Source: Lepidodermella squamata (Eukaryota > Gastrotricha). From it: a stretch of DNA of 64,000 bases. Of this stretch, positions 43,630 through 55,388 are shown one piece after another. The position numbers and the translations under genes were made by a program. Where the stretch lies: positions 3,038,001 to 3,102,000 of the forward strand of contig JBLDXI010000029.1 of assembly GCA_047495785.1 (NCBI GenBank), read 5' to 3'. The notes beneath the pieces were generated by a model. That model had not been told where the DNA came from, ran no database searches, and was given only the letters and a program-made list of their open reading frames with translations. Positions within the stretch are counted from its first letter, which is position 1; each line of letters begins with the position of its first letter.

Positions 43630-46023
43630 TTATCTAGCATTCGCTTTCATCAGAATTTCAATTGTTTTCTGCTGGTCCCCGGCTGTAGCAAGAAAAAAGC
43701 AGTTATTAGCGTAATGCAGAGCAGTTCGTCCTTCATTGCAAGCCGTGTTGACATTTGCTCGAAACTCATTGATCAGCGTATCCACTACTGCGTGTTTGCC
43801 GCGATTTGCTGCGTATATTAATGGTGTCCAGCCACTGTTATTGGTAGCCTTGATATTGGCGTTGAACTGGCCAGCCAGTGTCTTCACCACTTCGACGTAG
43901 CCGAGCCGGGCGGCCTTGTGCAAAGGTGTATCCCCATCTTCATCTGTAGCCTCGACATTGGCGTTGAACTGGCCAGCCAGTGTCTTCACCACATTGACGT
44001 GGCCATTCCAGGCGGCACTGTGCAAAGGTGTATCGCCATTTTTATCTGTAGCCTCGACATTGGCCTTGAACTGGCCAGCCAGTGTCTTCACCACATCGAC
44101 GTGGCCATTCCGGGCGGCACTGTGCAAAGGTGTATCGCCATTTTTATCTGTAGCCTCGACATTGGCCTTGAACTGGCCAGCCAGTGTCTTCACCACATCG
44201 ACGTGGCCATTCCGGGCGGCACTGTGCAAAGGTGTATCGCCATTTTTATCTGTAGCCTCGACATTGGCCTTGAACTGGCCAGCCAGTGTCTTCGCCGCAT
44301 CGACGTTGCCATTCCGGGCGGCCTTGTGCAAAGGTGTATTGCCATATTTATCTTTAGTCTCGACATTGGCGTTGAATTGCTCGAGAAGGATCTCCACAAT
44401 GTCATTGTAGCCCTTCATTGCAGCAATACACAGCAAAGGACACCCATCTGTGTCTTTGCAGTCAGAGCTGAGACCGAGCATTTCATCCTCCAATAGCTTT
44501 CTTAATATCAACTTATCGTTGTTATTGACGCAGCCAAACAACTCCTGACAAATATAATCACAATAAACTCATCGACCTTCCCTAAAATTCAATACCTCAA
44601 CAGCCTTTGAATCTGGCTGTGGCGTTGCGGTTGTCCGCGGCAAGTCCGCCTGAAAACAGAAGAGGAAACCAAACTCACGCTGATCTCTGGCTAAAAATCT
44701 CACCGTTGCGTTCAGTAGAGAGCTATTTACGAGCTGATCAGTGCTCGATCGAACCTCGGCGTTTCTCGTGAGCATGGCCATTACAAAGTCCCGGATATAT
44801 TTTGAATAACCACGCGACTCTTCGAACTCTTGAGCTTCTTCTCTAAACAAAGCATAATAATCGAGATTGAATCGGAGTAGTTTCGGATTGAATCCTGCTG
44901 GTTTTTGGTTTTTGGTCTGTCTTGCCTCCGGACCTCTCGAGATGGGCCCCCACTATGGGGATGCTGTAACCCCCGTTCCCCTACCCCTCCTCCGCACACT
45001 GCCCGTATGCAAATATGTGAAGTAGTTAATCTGACTTACGTCTGGATAGATTGCATTGATCGGAACTATATGTAATAAATTAGACTTAAATTTCAACGTT
45101 AAATCATTGACATACCGGTCTTTTGTAGTTCGCGAGTTCGTATAGCGTAACACCCAGCGACCAGACATCACCAGCACGAGTCAAAGGTCTACTGCCATTT
45201 CCGTTCCATACTTCAGGAGGCAAATAGCCATGCATTCCATGCAGTAGAGATATCGTTCTTGATTTTCTGAAAATAAAGTTTGAAATATATGTAAAAACCT
45301 GAACTACTGATGGCTTTACGTGTCAAAGGCTTCCATTATTCCTAACTCCGCCAGTTTCACCGTGCCTTGATTCTTCGATAGTAGGATGTTGCTTGGCTTA
45401 ATGCTGCCATGGACAATGTCTTGCTTGTATAGATAATCCAAAGCCGAGACGAGCTGGCGAGACCAACTTCGAAGCATAAATTCGCGAATCGGTTCACCCT
45501 CAGCTTTGATCAGAGTTTCGAAACTTCCGCCTCTGCAAAACTCCATCACCAGGTGGTTAAAACAAGCAACGTCACTACCCGGATATTTTTCTAAATTAAA
45601 TGTTAAGGATTAATTTTACGTGACAGCATTACATACGAACCTTCGAACGTTCCAAATACTCGGACAATGTTTGGGTGGCTAATTTTTACCATTTTCAAAT
45701 TCTGAAAACAAGATAAAAAGACGTTATGACATCCAATAATCAGCAAAACAGGATTTCTGATTTTCATTTCAAATGTTCTCAATGGCTATTACGAAAATGG
45801 ATCGATTCATTACTTTTTCGCGAAGAAGTCGGCTAATTGTTTCAAAGTCTTCCTTGAATTTCGCCTGCAGCTTGCTCAGATTAGCTTTTTTAATGACGAA
45901 GTCATAAGGATAGCGCTCATTGCGTCTGCATGAATATGCGTTTCTGAGGAGTTTCTCGCTACGTAACAAAGGCTTAACGTCCGTGAAGTCGGCTATTGAT
46001 TGGAACGAGTAGGGCGATGCCAT
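43630..46023 (-). CDS. Pseudokinase-ankyrin repeat protein, unit 3 (about 641 residues)
   Basis: Exons: 45814-46023, 45620-45701, 45320-45590, 45116-45266, 45040-45065, 44704-44920, 44596-44649, 43630-44544; the joined frame is open to the stop at 43630. Kinase-like half: DFVIKKA, HPNIVRVFG, LVMEFCRGG, HGSIKPSN (catalytic Asp position is Ser) and LAELG instead of DFG, then LPPEVWNGNGS and DVWSLGV. The ankyrin half has about eight repeats; three or four central ones are almost identical over 102-base units (about 43,975-44,345), a sign of recent internal expansion. Splice sites here match consensus best (GTATGT after KRP), while units 1 and 2 have weaker variants. Predicted inactive kinase with a protein-binding ankyrin tail. 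Confidence 0.82.
43975..44345 (-). repeat. 102-bp tandem repeats within the ankyrin exon of unit 3
   Basis: The word ACTGTGCAAAGGTGTATCGC recurs at about 44017, 44119 and 44221, exactly 102 bases apart, with near-identical sequence between. Each unit encodes one 34-residue ankyrin repeat (KNGDTPLHSAARNGHVDVV). Confidence 0.85.
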
Positions 46024-47117
46024 CTCCAAGCAGCTAGAACAATTTCTCAAAAAGAAGAGGCGCGATAATGCTGGTTTTATGTAAGTGATTGTAGGTAGAC
46101 AATATAAATAGCAATGTTTCTTGCGGTTATAGTTACGATTTACGATGATAAGAAGCTAACGCGGGCTAAGGTTTTGATTCAAATATGATTTTCAAATGAA
46201 GGTTTCTAGAAAACATTTGTCGCTTGTCATCAGGCGGATAAGACTGTTTTGTTATCCTTGCGAAATAGAAAACAAGGGCTGAAAAGTGAGAACTAATAAT
46301 TCATCTTTCGTAATTCTTCCGGTTATTCTGAGGAGTATTTTGCGAACTTTGACTTAGACTTGTAAAGCGAAATCTCCATTTCAGCTCGAAATTGAGTTGA
46401 AAAAAGCAAAAATGACAGAAATGCGCTTATCTTAGGCTTAGTCAGTGCCATTTATTTTGTTTTAGTTTGCGACTAGAAAATTTATTCGACAGATTTTCTT
46501 GGCCGTGACGCAATTAAGAAAGGGTCGTTTTAGTCGCCTTTCGCCCTGCAATAGTAAATGGTCAAAGTAAGAAAAGGAAACTTGTAATATATCTTGCTTG
46601 ATAGGTATATGTTTTACTTAGGACACCAACTCTTTCGAGCATTGTTGGGGGTGCCGTTTCTCTTATCTGCCGCTAAATTCTGTCGCTTCCAAACCCTATG
46701 TTATCAGGATAGCAAGACACAAAACAGTGCATTGCGATGGGCTTCGTCACTCGCCGAAAGAAAAGGCATTATAAAGAAATGAAATAAGAATGAATATTGA
46801 AGTTTTATTAATGGTAGGAGAAACAATTATGGGCCTTTTAACTGCCCAAATCAACTGTAATAAAAAAGCAAATCAGCGAAAGTGTGTCTGAGGACAGTAT
46901 TCCGTTGAATGGAGCTGGAACTGAGAAAAGAAGATCCAATTCTATTATTCTATGCTTCTCTCCACTTCTGAAATTGGCCGAAGCCGATTTTCCGCATATA
47001 TTTCGTACAACAAAAAACAAGGCTTCTCTTCTTGAACGTTTTTCCGTACTTTTGAAACCTTCATTTTATTTGGCAAAATTGAAAAGCTAAAGCTTCTTTC
47101 ATAAACGGGTAAATGAG
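46024..47117. other. Upstream region of unit 3
   Basis: The first few hundred bases are related to the regions upstream of units 1 and 2. No gene supported in the remainder. Confidence 0.35.
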
Positions 47118-47917
47118 GTAAGCTCGATTTGCACGCATCGCTCAATAAATCTCATTCAATTTTATCAAGAAGTGCAATATGACTGTCAACAGGTGAAAAG
47201 TGGGGTTCAGGGAATTTATCATATTTTCTAGAAAATCCCAGATATAGAGTGTCGGCTTGAAAAGAAGCGATTGGCAGATTTAACAATTTGCTTAGCCAGA
47301 TTTTCTTGAAGATTGTTGATTCTTCTATTTTATGATCTCATGGACCCCATCCACCTTAAAACAAACGTGTCGCCGAAGAGTCTGTAGGTTCACATAGAGA
47401 CACTAGCTTGATTCCAACAGAATGTTTGAATATCTAGCGAGATTCCATACCTCAACTTATCCTGGACAACTTCGACCTCGAATAAGAAAAAAAGATTACA
47501 ATTAATTGTGTTGCGAACTGATGCAATGAAATCTTTCGAATTTTTGAGCGCGTTTTTTTCGAAATGAGCATTTGTTAATTGAAGTTGAAGCCTGTATTTC
47601 AGCAACCCTGGAGACTTTCAACTTGTTTTTGATATCGTTCGGCTCCTCGCCAATCGGTCTTAAAAGCGGCATCAACATCCCACAATGTAAACTTTTTTAC
47701 CAAGCCTGTTAACATTCGTATCAATATCAAGATCAATATCAAGAGTAAAATAGCGCTTCTTTTTGCATCATAAAAATCCACAACCGCATGCAACAACACG
47801 GAAACAACCATCCGACAGAGACAGGTCAAAAAACGTCAGCGTATTTGGCCTAAATGGTCAAGACAAAAGGAGAATTATAACCGGGACTGAGCCAAGTAGA
47901 TCACTTGTAGATCATTC

Positions 47918-49165
47918 TTAATCCAGTTGGCCACTCATTTTCAAAAATAGGAAAAGGTCGATGATAAGCAAAGAGAAAATTGAGAAGACAGTGACTGCCA
48001 AGTCGATAAGTCGAACCTTAGTTAGGCGCAACTTACCGATAGCAACTCGCTGCCGGCCCCATTTCGACTTCGCAATATTGCAAGCAATCAACGCGTAAAT
48101 TGTCATCAGAACACAATATAGCACTTTCATCGTAATCATAACGATCAAGTAAACAGTTTGAGACGTACGCGGAATCTGGCTGAAAACCAGAGCCAATAGA
48201 AACGATATTGCTATAACAACTGTGATGCAATAAGTAGGCCTATCAGGGTGTTTAGGATTCATAATCAAAGCACACATCTGTAAGATTACAGTCGCAAAAA
48301 CTGGGAGAAAAATATTGCCGACATAGTAGTTATACCTTCGTTGCAAGGAAAATGACATTGTAAGATGGCTGTACCTGCCCTTTTGGGAAATATTGGAAGC
48401 AGATGAGCCACGTATTGAATCCCAGACGTCAGTATCAGAAACGAATCTTGCTGCGCTAGCAATTGCGAAACTGGCCTCTGTTATTTTGAGAACTGAGACA
48501 CTGTCCCTAGGTTCAACCTCAATCGAACAATTAAGTTTGTCGTAGGGGAAGTTGCGGATGTCAAAGCCGTAGCAGTACGTTTTCATAGGTTTGAAAACAC
48601 GGACGTAGCCGTAAACAGGACTCTCTGATGCGGCGTAGAAAATTCGCAAATCGGGTTCGCCGGCTAAAATGTCGCCTGAATCCATGCCATTCATATGCTC
48701 AACAACAGGCCGCCACGATCTTGAAGTGTCACTTGGTACATATATCGTGGTTTCATTCGACATGCTAGGTACATCGTTCGTACTCATTGGTTTGCAACCT
48801 GAAGGCGGCATGTACCAAGTGAGCCAATAGCTCGCGAGAACTGTTAAACTGATAAAGAAAATATAGCCTTATCCGAAGCCTATTCTGACTTACCTCTGAG
48901 AAAGATCGTCAACTTCAACCAATCTGTGCATACGCACATAGATTGAGATGTTGATGGGCAGGTCGGTTAGTCGGCCTCTGTGCCCAATCTCCAGGTCGAG
49001 CTCGATCTCGCGCGCGAGAGGACACGCGCTATTGAAGAAGTAGTCGGATATTTCTTTCGTGTAGCTCCGCTTATCGATATCATCGTTTGTATTTTGCAAA
49101 AATCCAGATGGCCGCGCCACTGTGAAGTGTACAGCAAAAAGGATGATGCAAACGCTGATCGCCAT
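47918..49165 (-). CDS. Divergent Cys-loop ligand-gated ion channel, copy A (400 residues)
   Basis: Two exons, 48894-49165 and 47918-48848, joined in phase 2. The ATG at 49165 starts a signal peptide (MAISVCIILFAVHFTVA). The extracellular domain has LTVLASYWLTWYMP (loop D region), the Cys-loop C-YGFDIRNFPYDKLN-C, which by my count has 14 residues between cysteines instead of 13, and no vicinal CC in loop C. Four membrane segments follow: YYVGNIFLPVFATVILQM (M1), CITVVIAISFLLALV (M2), VYLIVMITMKVLYCVLMTIY (M3), LAVTVFSIFSLLIIDLFLFL (M4). The M3-M4 loop is only about 25-30 residues, unusually short for an animal channel. Neither the GEK nor the PAR motif before M2 is seen, so ion selectivity cannot be called. 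Paralogue at 54143. Confidence 0.88.
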
Positions 49166-49378
49166 TTTCAGTATGTTGCAATTTGCAGGCTCGATCTGAT
49201 GCCAACAGGTCGGATGCACCCATTCGAATTTAAGCGAATTAAATACATAATTTAAGCGTAAATGTTATTATCAACTCAGACGGGCGATTGCACCGGCGTT
49301 GCTACTAGGCACGAACAATGACGCCGGTTAAAATCGCTGCAAGAATACGCCATGATGCGTGATATCGTTTCATTAATA

Positions 49379-49433
49379 ATGCAAATACTCGTAAACAACA
49401 AGAAAAAAAGATTTTTCCTGGAGCCATTTGCAT
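49379..49433. promoter_or_regulatory. Two POU octamers upstream of channel copy A
   Basis: ATGCAAAT at 49379-49386 and ATTTGCAT at 49426-49433, in opposite orientation, 210-270 bases upstream of the ATG. Both are kept exactly in copy B. A role for a POU-domain factor in neurons is inferred from the motif alone. Confidence 0.35.
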
Positions 49434-49550
49434 GCCAAATATTTTTTTTAACAAAACGTGGCATAATTTATTAACCAATATGAACATTTTGCCACTGTTT
49501 TGCAGGATTGGATTGGAAAAATTGTCATCCGGAGATCCCAATGGGATGGG

Positions 49551-50050
49551 GAAAATTTAGCGAAATCAATAATTGTTTCCTAATTCAGCAGTTGGGGAAA
49601 CGTTGGGGAAGAACGGATTTCTGAGTGGTTTTTTAATGATTAAATAGTCAGTTTTTTCCTGTTTGATTTGCATCAATAATTGACAATCGCTTATTGCTTC
49701 CGGCGTAATTTTTGCCGAAGGCACAAATAGAGAATCAATAATTGTTCCCTCTCTCGGCCTTTTTTTAGGATTTTTAGGATAACCTTAGGAAGAAGCGGAT
49801 TTTTGAATAGGTTTCTATTGATTAAATAGTCAGTTTTTTTCCTGTTGGATGATCATGAATCATCAATAATTGACAATGGTCTCTGGCGGGATGTTTACCA
49901 AAGGGACTGGGGGAAAATTAGAGAAATCAATACGTTGTTCCTTAATTCGGCATGTTCGATTGGGAACAAAAGCGGATTTTGAGTGTGTTTTTAATGATTG
50001 AAATGTCCGTTTTTTCCTATTGGACGATCATCAATAATTGATAATCTGCT
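49551..50050. repeat. Three diverged tandem repeats
   Basis: Units of about 167-193 bases, each with AATCAATA(AT)TGTT, AGCGGATTT or ACGGATTT, GATTAAATAGTCAGTTTTTTCC (last unit diverged) and CATCAATAATTGA. Starts near 49563, 49731 and 49924. Copy B of the duplication holds about two units, one of them split by an insertion. Confidence 0.65.
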
Positions 50051-51028
50051 GGCGTGATTTTTCACCAAACCCGCGGAATCAGTGAAGTTTCCGGTTTACA
50101 TCCCGGAGCGGCAATTTTCAAGAGCAGAATTTAATTTATGAAAGATCGTCGTGTTAGCTACTGTAAATACCGAAATATGAGGCAGGGCCGAAATAAAGGG
50201 CAGAACCTGTATCTGTTTTGTTAATTGTTCTTACTATGTGTATGATTAATTAGCAAATAGATCACTCGTGTAGCAGGCGGTATTTTTTCGAATATCTTAG
50301 CGCAAATGCTCAAAAATCCTAAAAAACGGTCAAACATTACTCGCTCAAGAATTTCTGACATTTCTCTGATGAAATTTGAGAGAGTCCACGATCTCCATTA
50401 TAATAATTGCCTTTGCACCCTCCCCAACACGGCAAGAATAGGAGCGATCTCACAGATAGCAAAAATTTGAAATAGCATCGCTTAGTTTCGAATGCAAATA
50501 AGCGAAGCTAGAGATTTGTTTTTGAAAGTTTCTCCTTCAAAGCGGATTTTTGAGCACTCTTGAACTTAAAATTAGAATTAAAAATTATATTTTACTAGGA
50601 AAAAAGGTTCAATCTGGCAGGTAACTCCCGGACATCAAACCTCCTGGGTTTGCCCGTCCCCGGCGCTACCCCAAACGTTTCTTGCGTCCCTGGCATAACT
50701 TTCAGCGCTGACGAATACCAAAATTTAATGCACCAAAAATTAATTATAAGTAAATAAAATAAAATGATTCCCCAGCGGCTATGATTCGGCCATCATGGAT
50801 CAATAAAAGAATGGAATGATGGACTCCGCCACCAATTCTGGTGATTCAACAAGACTAGGGTTGATTGTTTGAATAGACCTGTAATACGGTGTTAGAGGTG
50901 GCACAACAGAATACGAAAACAAATTATAAAAATATACTCTTGTCCGTGCGTGTTTTTACTAGAAACAAAGCTAAGCTGGCGTCAACAACTTCTTAATTTC
51001 TAATAATCTTATTTCGATAAGCCTACGC

Positions 51029-51260
51029 GAGCTAATGACGCGAGCGTTCCTCTAGGTACTGTCCTCGGCCTATTTGTTGTTTATCCTATTTTTGATTGCT
51101 ATTGATGCCAAGTTTAATATATCGATTCCTCGCTATATTTTTTGCTGATGAGGACACAGTTTACAGACCTGTTATGACCGACGAAGATGCAAAAATAGTG
51201 CAATGTGACCTTGATAAACTTGATAGAATCCTTCTTTACCAACGGTCTCGAAATTGATTT
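51029..51260 (+). pseudogene. Reverse transcriptase fragment in duplication copy A
   Basis: Degraded version of the stretch at 57030-57260. VPLGTVLGLF corresponds to the GxPQGTVLGP box of LINE reverse transcriptases; one extra T breaks the frame soon after. Confidence 0.6.
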
Positions 51261-51325
51261 TCGGAAATCTAGCGTTCTTTGAATCGGGGAAAAATGAAGA
51301 AAAAACATAATTTTCCTAAGAAATC

Positions 51326-51432
51326 TTCCAGCACGCTTCCAGCACACTTATCCAGCACTAATCCAGCACTAATCTTGTCCAGCACAGGTTACGAGCGTGA
51401 CCAGCTCCCATCCAGCACAACTATCCAGCACT
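51326..51432 (+). repeat. Array of CCAGCAC words
   Basis: Seven copies of CCAGCAC, mostly preceded by AT or TT, with irregular spacing of 10-35 bases. It sits exactly where copy A loses similarity to copy B, so it may be the end of an inserted element. Confidence 0.6.
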
Positions 51433-51465
51433 TATTTTTTTGTTTACCAAGAAAATTCGGCCACA

Positions 51466-52650
51466 TCACAATTTTTTATATTTATATCTTCGGCCTAGAG
51501 CGTTCATCTTCTGTTTGAAGTAGGAAATGTCAAATTTTGGAGGGAAGCAGTTTATTGGTAGGTTGTTCCAGGTTGTGACGGTGTTTTGTAGTCTTGATAA
51601 TATTTCGGTGTCACGGCCGGTTGACTTAGGATGATGCGCGTTGACGGGCGAGCGAAGTTTTGCTCTGAAGCGATGTTGCTGCTTTGCCGAATCACGAGAT
51701 TTCGTTTGTCGCTTGGATTTGAGTTGGAAGCGGTCGCGGATTTCTTTCGTTCCTTTTCTACCGACGATGACTTTGTAAAAGTAACACATCACGCCGACGA
51801 ATCGTCTTTCGCCCAGAGACAGTAGTTTTACCCCTGTTTGGTGAGTTTAAAGCGATCTTGGGCGGACTGAAGGCGGTCTAGTGTGCTTTGCGACGCGTGG
51901 GCCGGACTCGAGTATTGCCAGGCCGTTTGTTTTGAACGCCTTTACCAGTTGCCATGGTGCTACGAATAGGCGGAGGCGAAGCGGCTGGGTCACAGCTGGG
52001 TGTTAGCGAGCGCTACCAGTTTCGTGACACATGGCTCCATAGAGAGTGCCGGGTTGAGAGTGAGGCCCAGCAGGACAGATGGGTCGCAAGTCGGTTGTTG
52101 CCATCTGGGTGTCAGTCGTACAGCAGCCTGACAGAAATGCCGCCTGGTCGGGAGATCTTGTTCCGGATCGCGGATGCAATCAGCTTCGTAGCAACCGTGC
52201 GCTCGAACATTTTTCCGTTGACCTCGCCCATGCTGACAGGACTGTAGTTTTCTTTTAGCAATTTGGACTTTTTCTTATGGATTGGGCAGACGTTGACAAT
52301 CTTGAAGAATGACGGCCAGACGCCTTCACCTTGCATTTTCTCCCCTAAGGTGAGCAGTGGTGCTGCAATCCAGTCCGCTGGCTTGCGCAGAGGTGTGGCG
52401 CCAATACCGCTTGGGCCAGGGGCTTTGCCGAGTTTGAGTGATTTCAGGCGTTTCGAAATTTCAGCTTTCTTGACGCGGATTTCCGATAAGATTTCCGTCG
52501 GCTCGTTCTTCGCACCTTGCCAGTCTCCGTTATAGGTATCGGTAGCTCCATTTTCGCTTGGAAATGATCGGCTAGAAGTTCAGCTTTTTCCAGGAATTCT
52601 ATAGAATTCTATTCTCGAGTTCGGTTTATTTCCGATTGAAGTTGCTGCTT
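51466..52650 (-). mobile_element. LINE reverse transcriptase relic, internally deleted
   Basis: Read on the minus strand from about 52650: GKAPGPSGI, WPSFFKIVNVCPIHKKKS, ENYSPVSMGEVNGKMFE are the N-terminal reverse transcriptase boxes. The palm domain with YxDD is missing. After about 51950 the C-terminal tail follows (LSLGERR, FYKVIVGR, TTWNNLPI, FKQKMNAL). Stops and frameshifts interrupt it. It lies between duplication copies A and B. Confidence 0.75.
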
Positions 52651-54142
52651 TTCTTGTTCTTCCACTGTTCCACTGAGAAAAAGTGAGTGCTGCAGAATAT
52701 GAATAATGTTAAAGTAAAGCTATTAGAAAAGGCGTAACTCACTCATGTTTAATTGCTATTTCCATGAATTATCTCCACTTGCGTTTTATTTCATTTTTTG
52801 CCTTTTACCTGGATGCAAGAATCAGGAATCTGCCTTTTCAATTACACCACCTGACCGGAAAAACAAAAAAATCACCGGCCCGACAAACAAGAAAATTAGC
52901 ACAAAGCAAACGTGACCAAAATTTCAAATTTAATTTTTTTAAATGATTAAATGATTAAATAAATTGACGGGAGAACATTTGACTCAGGTGTCTCGGGAGA
53001 AGCAGAAGCAGAAAATCATCTGCGAAGTTCAAAGGCAGTTGAATAACGTGAAATTTTTCATTTCACCATACTTGAATTCATGTTACCGAGCACTCATCCA
53101 GCAGACTGGAGATCCGCTTTGAATTAGCTGAAACATTTCCCCCAAAATAACTAGGTTTTTTCCGAAAAATGTTCGGTACTTATCAAAACGTCAGTTTATT
53201 CGCAAAAAATGTAAACTTTAAAGTTTTCAAAAGGGATAAAAGAGATATCCTCACGCAGCACGCAGCGCTCAATGAATCTCATCAAATATCATCGAAAAGT
53301 GCAACATGACCGCAAACAGGTGAAAAGTGGGGCTTGAAATTTACCGTAATTTCCAGAAATCACAAATAGAGTGTTGGCTTGAAAGGAGTGACTTGCGGAT
53401 TTAACCAGATTCTTAGCCAGGTTCTCCTACAGATGTTGATTCTTCTATTGTCAGACCTCATGGAGGGCAGTATCCACCTCAAAAGAATGGAATCCTTTAA
53501 TGTCGCTGAACAGCTTTTAGGTTCACCCTCACACGTTCGTTTGATTGAATCAAACGTTTCGAATGTCTAGCGAGATGTTTTTGATATCGCTGAACTCCTG
53601 GACTCAATGGGTCATAAGCCCCATCCATACTCTTGGGTATTCGGCTCAGAGCCTTGCCGTTCGGGACACATTACTCTCTATGTTACTCTATGTTAGAGAT
53701 GTTACTCTCTATGCTATAGCGCATGGCATGATAGAGGGCGTTTCCTCATCGCTTCATTATACAAACTAGCCAACCATATTCTTAGGCACCTTAATGAATT
53801 TCAAAAAACCCGGATTGATTTTCCATTTTAAGTTTTCCCATTGGAGAAGAAAAAAGTAGCGAATATCTTTAATAGTAGGTACTGTTTAAAAAAGTATGCC
53901 AAACCTCACTTTCCACTAGTTCAAGGTCATTTCAGAGATATCAATATCAAGAGTAAAATAGCGCTTCTTTTTGCATCATCAAAAAATCCACAACCACATG
54001 CAACAACATGAAAGTAACGATCCGATGTAGACAAGGCTAAAAACATCAAAACTAACTAACCCGCTGTCCGGGTTCGGATTATGTAGCATCTAATGTATTA
54101 TAACCGGGACTGAGCCAAGTGGCCTTTTGGAGATCATCATTC
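52651..54142. other. Intergenic; from about 53255 start of duplication copy B
   Basis: No gene supported. From about 53255 the sequence follows copy A. The minus-strand frame seen in copy A at 47599-47829 is broken here by an indel, which argues it is not coding. Confidence 0.4.
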
Positions 54143-55388
54143 TTAATCCAGCTGCCCATTCATTTTCAAAAATAGAAAAAGGTCGATGATAAGCAAAGAG
54201 AAAATTGAGAAGACAATGACTGCCAAGTCGATAAGCCGAACCTTAGTTAGGCGCAACTTGCCGATAGCAACACGCTGCCGGCCCCACTTTGACTTGGCAA
54301 TGTTGCAAGCAATCAGAGCGTAAATCGTCATCAGACAACAATAGAGCACTTTCATAGTAATCATAACGATCAAGTAAACAGTTTGAGACGAACGCGGAAT
54401 CTGGCTGAAAACCAGAGCCAATAGAAATGATATTGCTATAACAACTGTAATGCAATAAGTAGGCCTATCAGGGTGTTTAGGATTCATAATCAAAGCACAC
54501 ATCTGCAAGATTACTGTCGCAAAAAGTGGCAGAAAAATGTTCGCAACATAGTAGTTATACCTTCGTTGCAGGGAAAATTGCATTGAAAGATGGTCGAACC
54601 TCGAGTTTTTGGTTATATTGTAAAACACGGAGTTTCCTATTGAATCCCAGACATCAGTATTAGAAACGAATCTTGCATAGCTAGGAATCGCGAAGCTCGC
54701 CTCTGTTATTTTGATAATCCCTCCGTAATCTCTAGGTTCCAACTCAATCGAGCAATCAAGTCTGTCGTAGGGGAAGTTGCGAATGTCAAAGCCGTAACAA
54801 TACGTCTTAATAGGTTTGAAAATACGGACGTAGCCGTAGACAGGACTCTCTGATGCGGCGTAGAAAATTCGCAGATCTTCGCTGCCTAAAATGTCGCCCG
54901 AATCCATGCCATTCATATGCTCAACAACAGGCCGCCACGATTTTGAAGTGTCACTAAGGACGTATATCGTGGTTTTATTCGACATCGTCGGTACATCGTT
55001 CGTGCTCATTGTTTTGCAACCTGAAGGTGGCAGGTACCAAGTGAGCCAATAGCTCGCGAGAACTGTTAAACTGATAGAAAAAATATAGCTTTTTTCCTAT
55101 GCCGGAATCGGCTCACCTTTGAGAAAGATCGTCAACTTCAATCAATCTGTGCATACGGACATCGATTGAGACGTTGATGGGGAGGTCGGTTAGTCGGCCT
55201 CTGTGCCCAATCTCGACGTCGAGCTCGATTTCGCGCGCAAGAGGACACGCGCTATTGAAGAAAGTGTCGGATATTTCTTTCGTGTAGCTCCGCTTATCGA
55301 TATCATCATACGTATTTTGCAAAAATCCAGATGGCTGCGCAATTGTGAAGTGTACAGCAAAAAGGAAGATGCAAACGCTGATCGACAT
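54143..55388 (-). CDS. Divergent Cys-loop ligand-gated ion channel, copy B (399 residues)
   Basis: Two exons, 55117-55388 and 54143-55070, with the same phase-2 junction as copy A (donor GTGAGC instead of GTAAGT). The ATG at 55388 starts MSISVCIFLFAVHFTIA, a signal peptide. Loop D region (LTVLASYWLTWYLP), the 14-residue-spaced Cys-loop (C-YGFDIRNFPYDRLD-C), four membrane segments and the very short M3-M4 loop (KSKWGRQRVAIGKLRLTK) are all kept, and the membrane part is nearly identical to copy A. Substitutions concentrate between the Cys-loop and M1 (YGGIIK, GNSVFYNITKNSRFDHLSM), where ligand-contact loops lie, suggesting divergence in ligand response rather than decay. No stop or frameshift. 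Confidence 0.88.

Larger units (their letters stand above)
47118..51300. repeat. Segmental duplication, cop A
   Basis: About 4.2 kb that corresponds in order to copy B (about 53255-57300): a shared leader (CAACAGGTGAAAAGTGGGG), the AAGAGTAAAATAGCGC stretch, the channel gene, its promoter, repeats with ATCAATAATTG, and a reverse transcriptase fragment. The left part is also present as a third copy at 61310-62168. Confidence 0.8.

Noticed and set aside
43975-44345. Satellite or CRISPR-like 102-bp repeats
   Set aside because: The period is exactly 34 codons and each unit encodes an ankyrin repeat in frame with the rest of the exon.
47599-47829. Minus-strand frame with a hydrophobic ILLLILILILI stretch downstream of channel copy A
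   Set aside because: The same stretch in copy B is frameshifted, so it is not maintained as protein; likely 3' flank.
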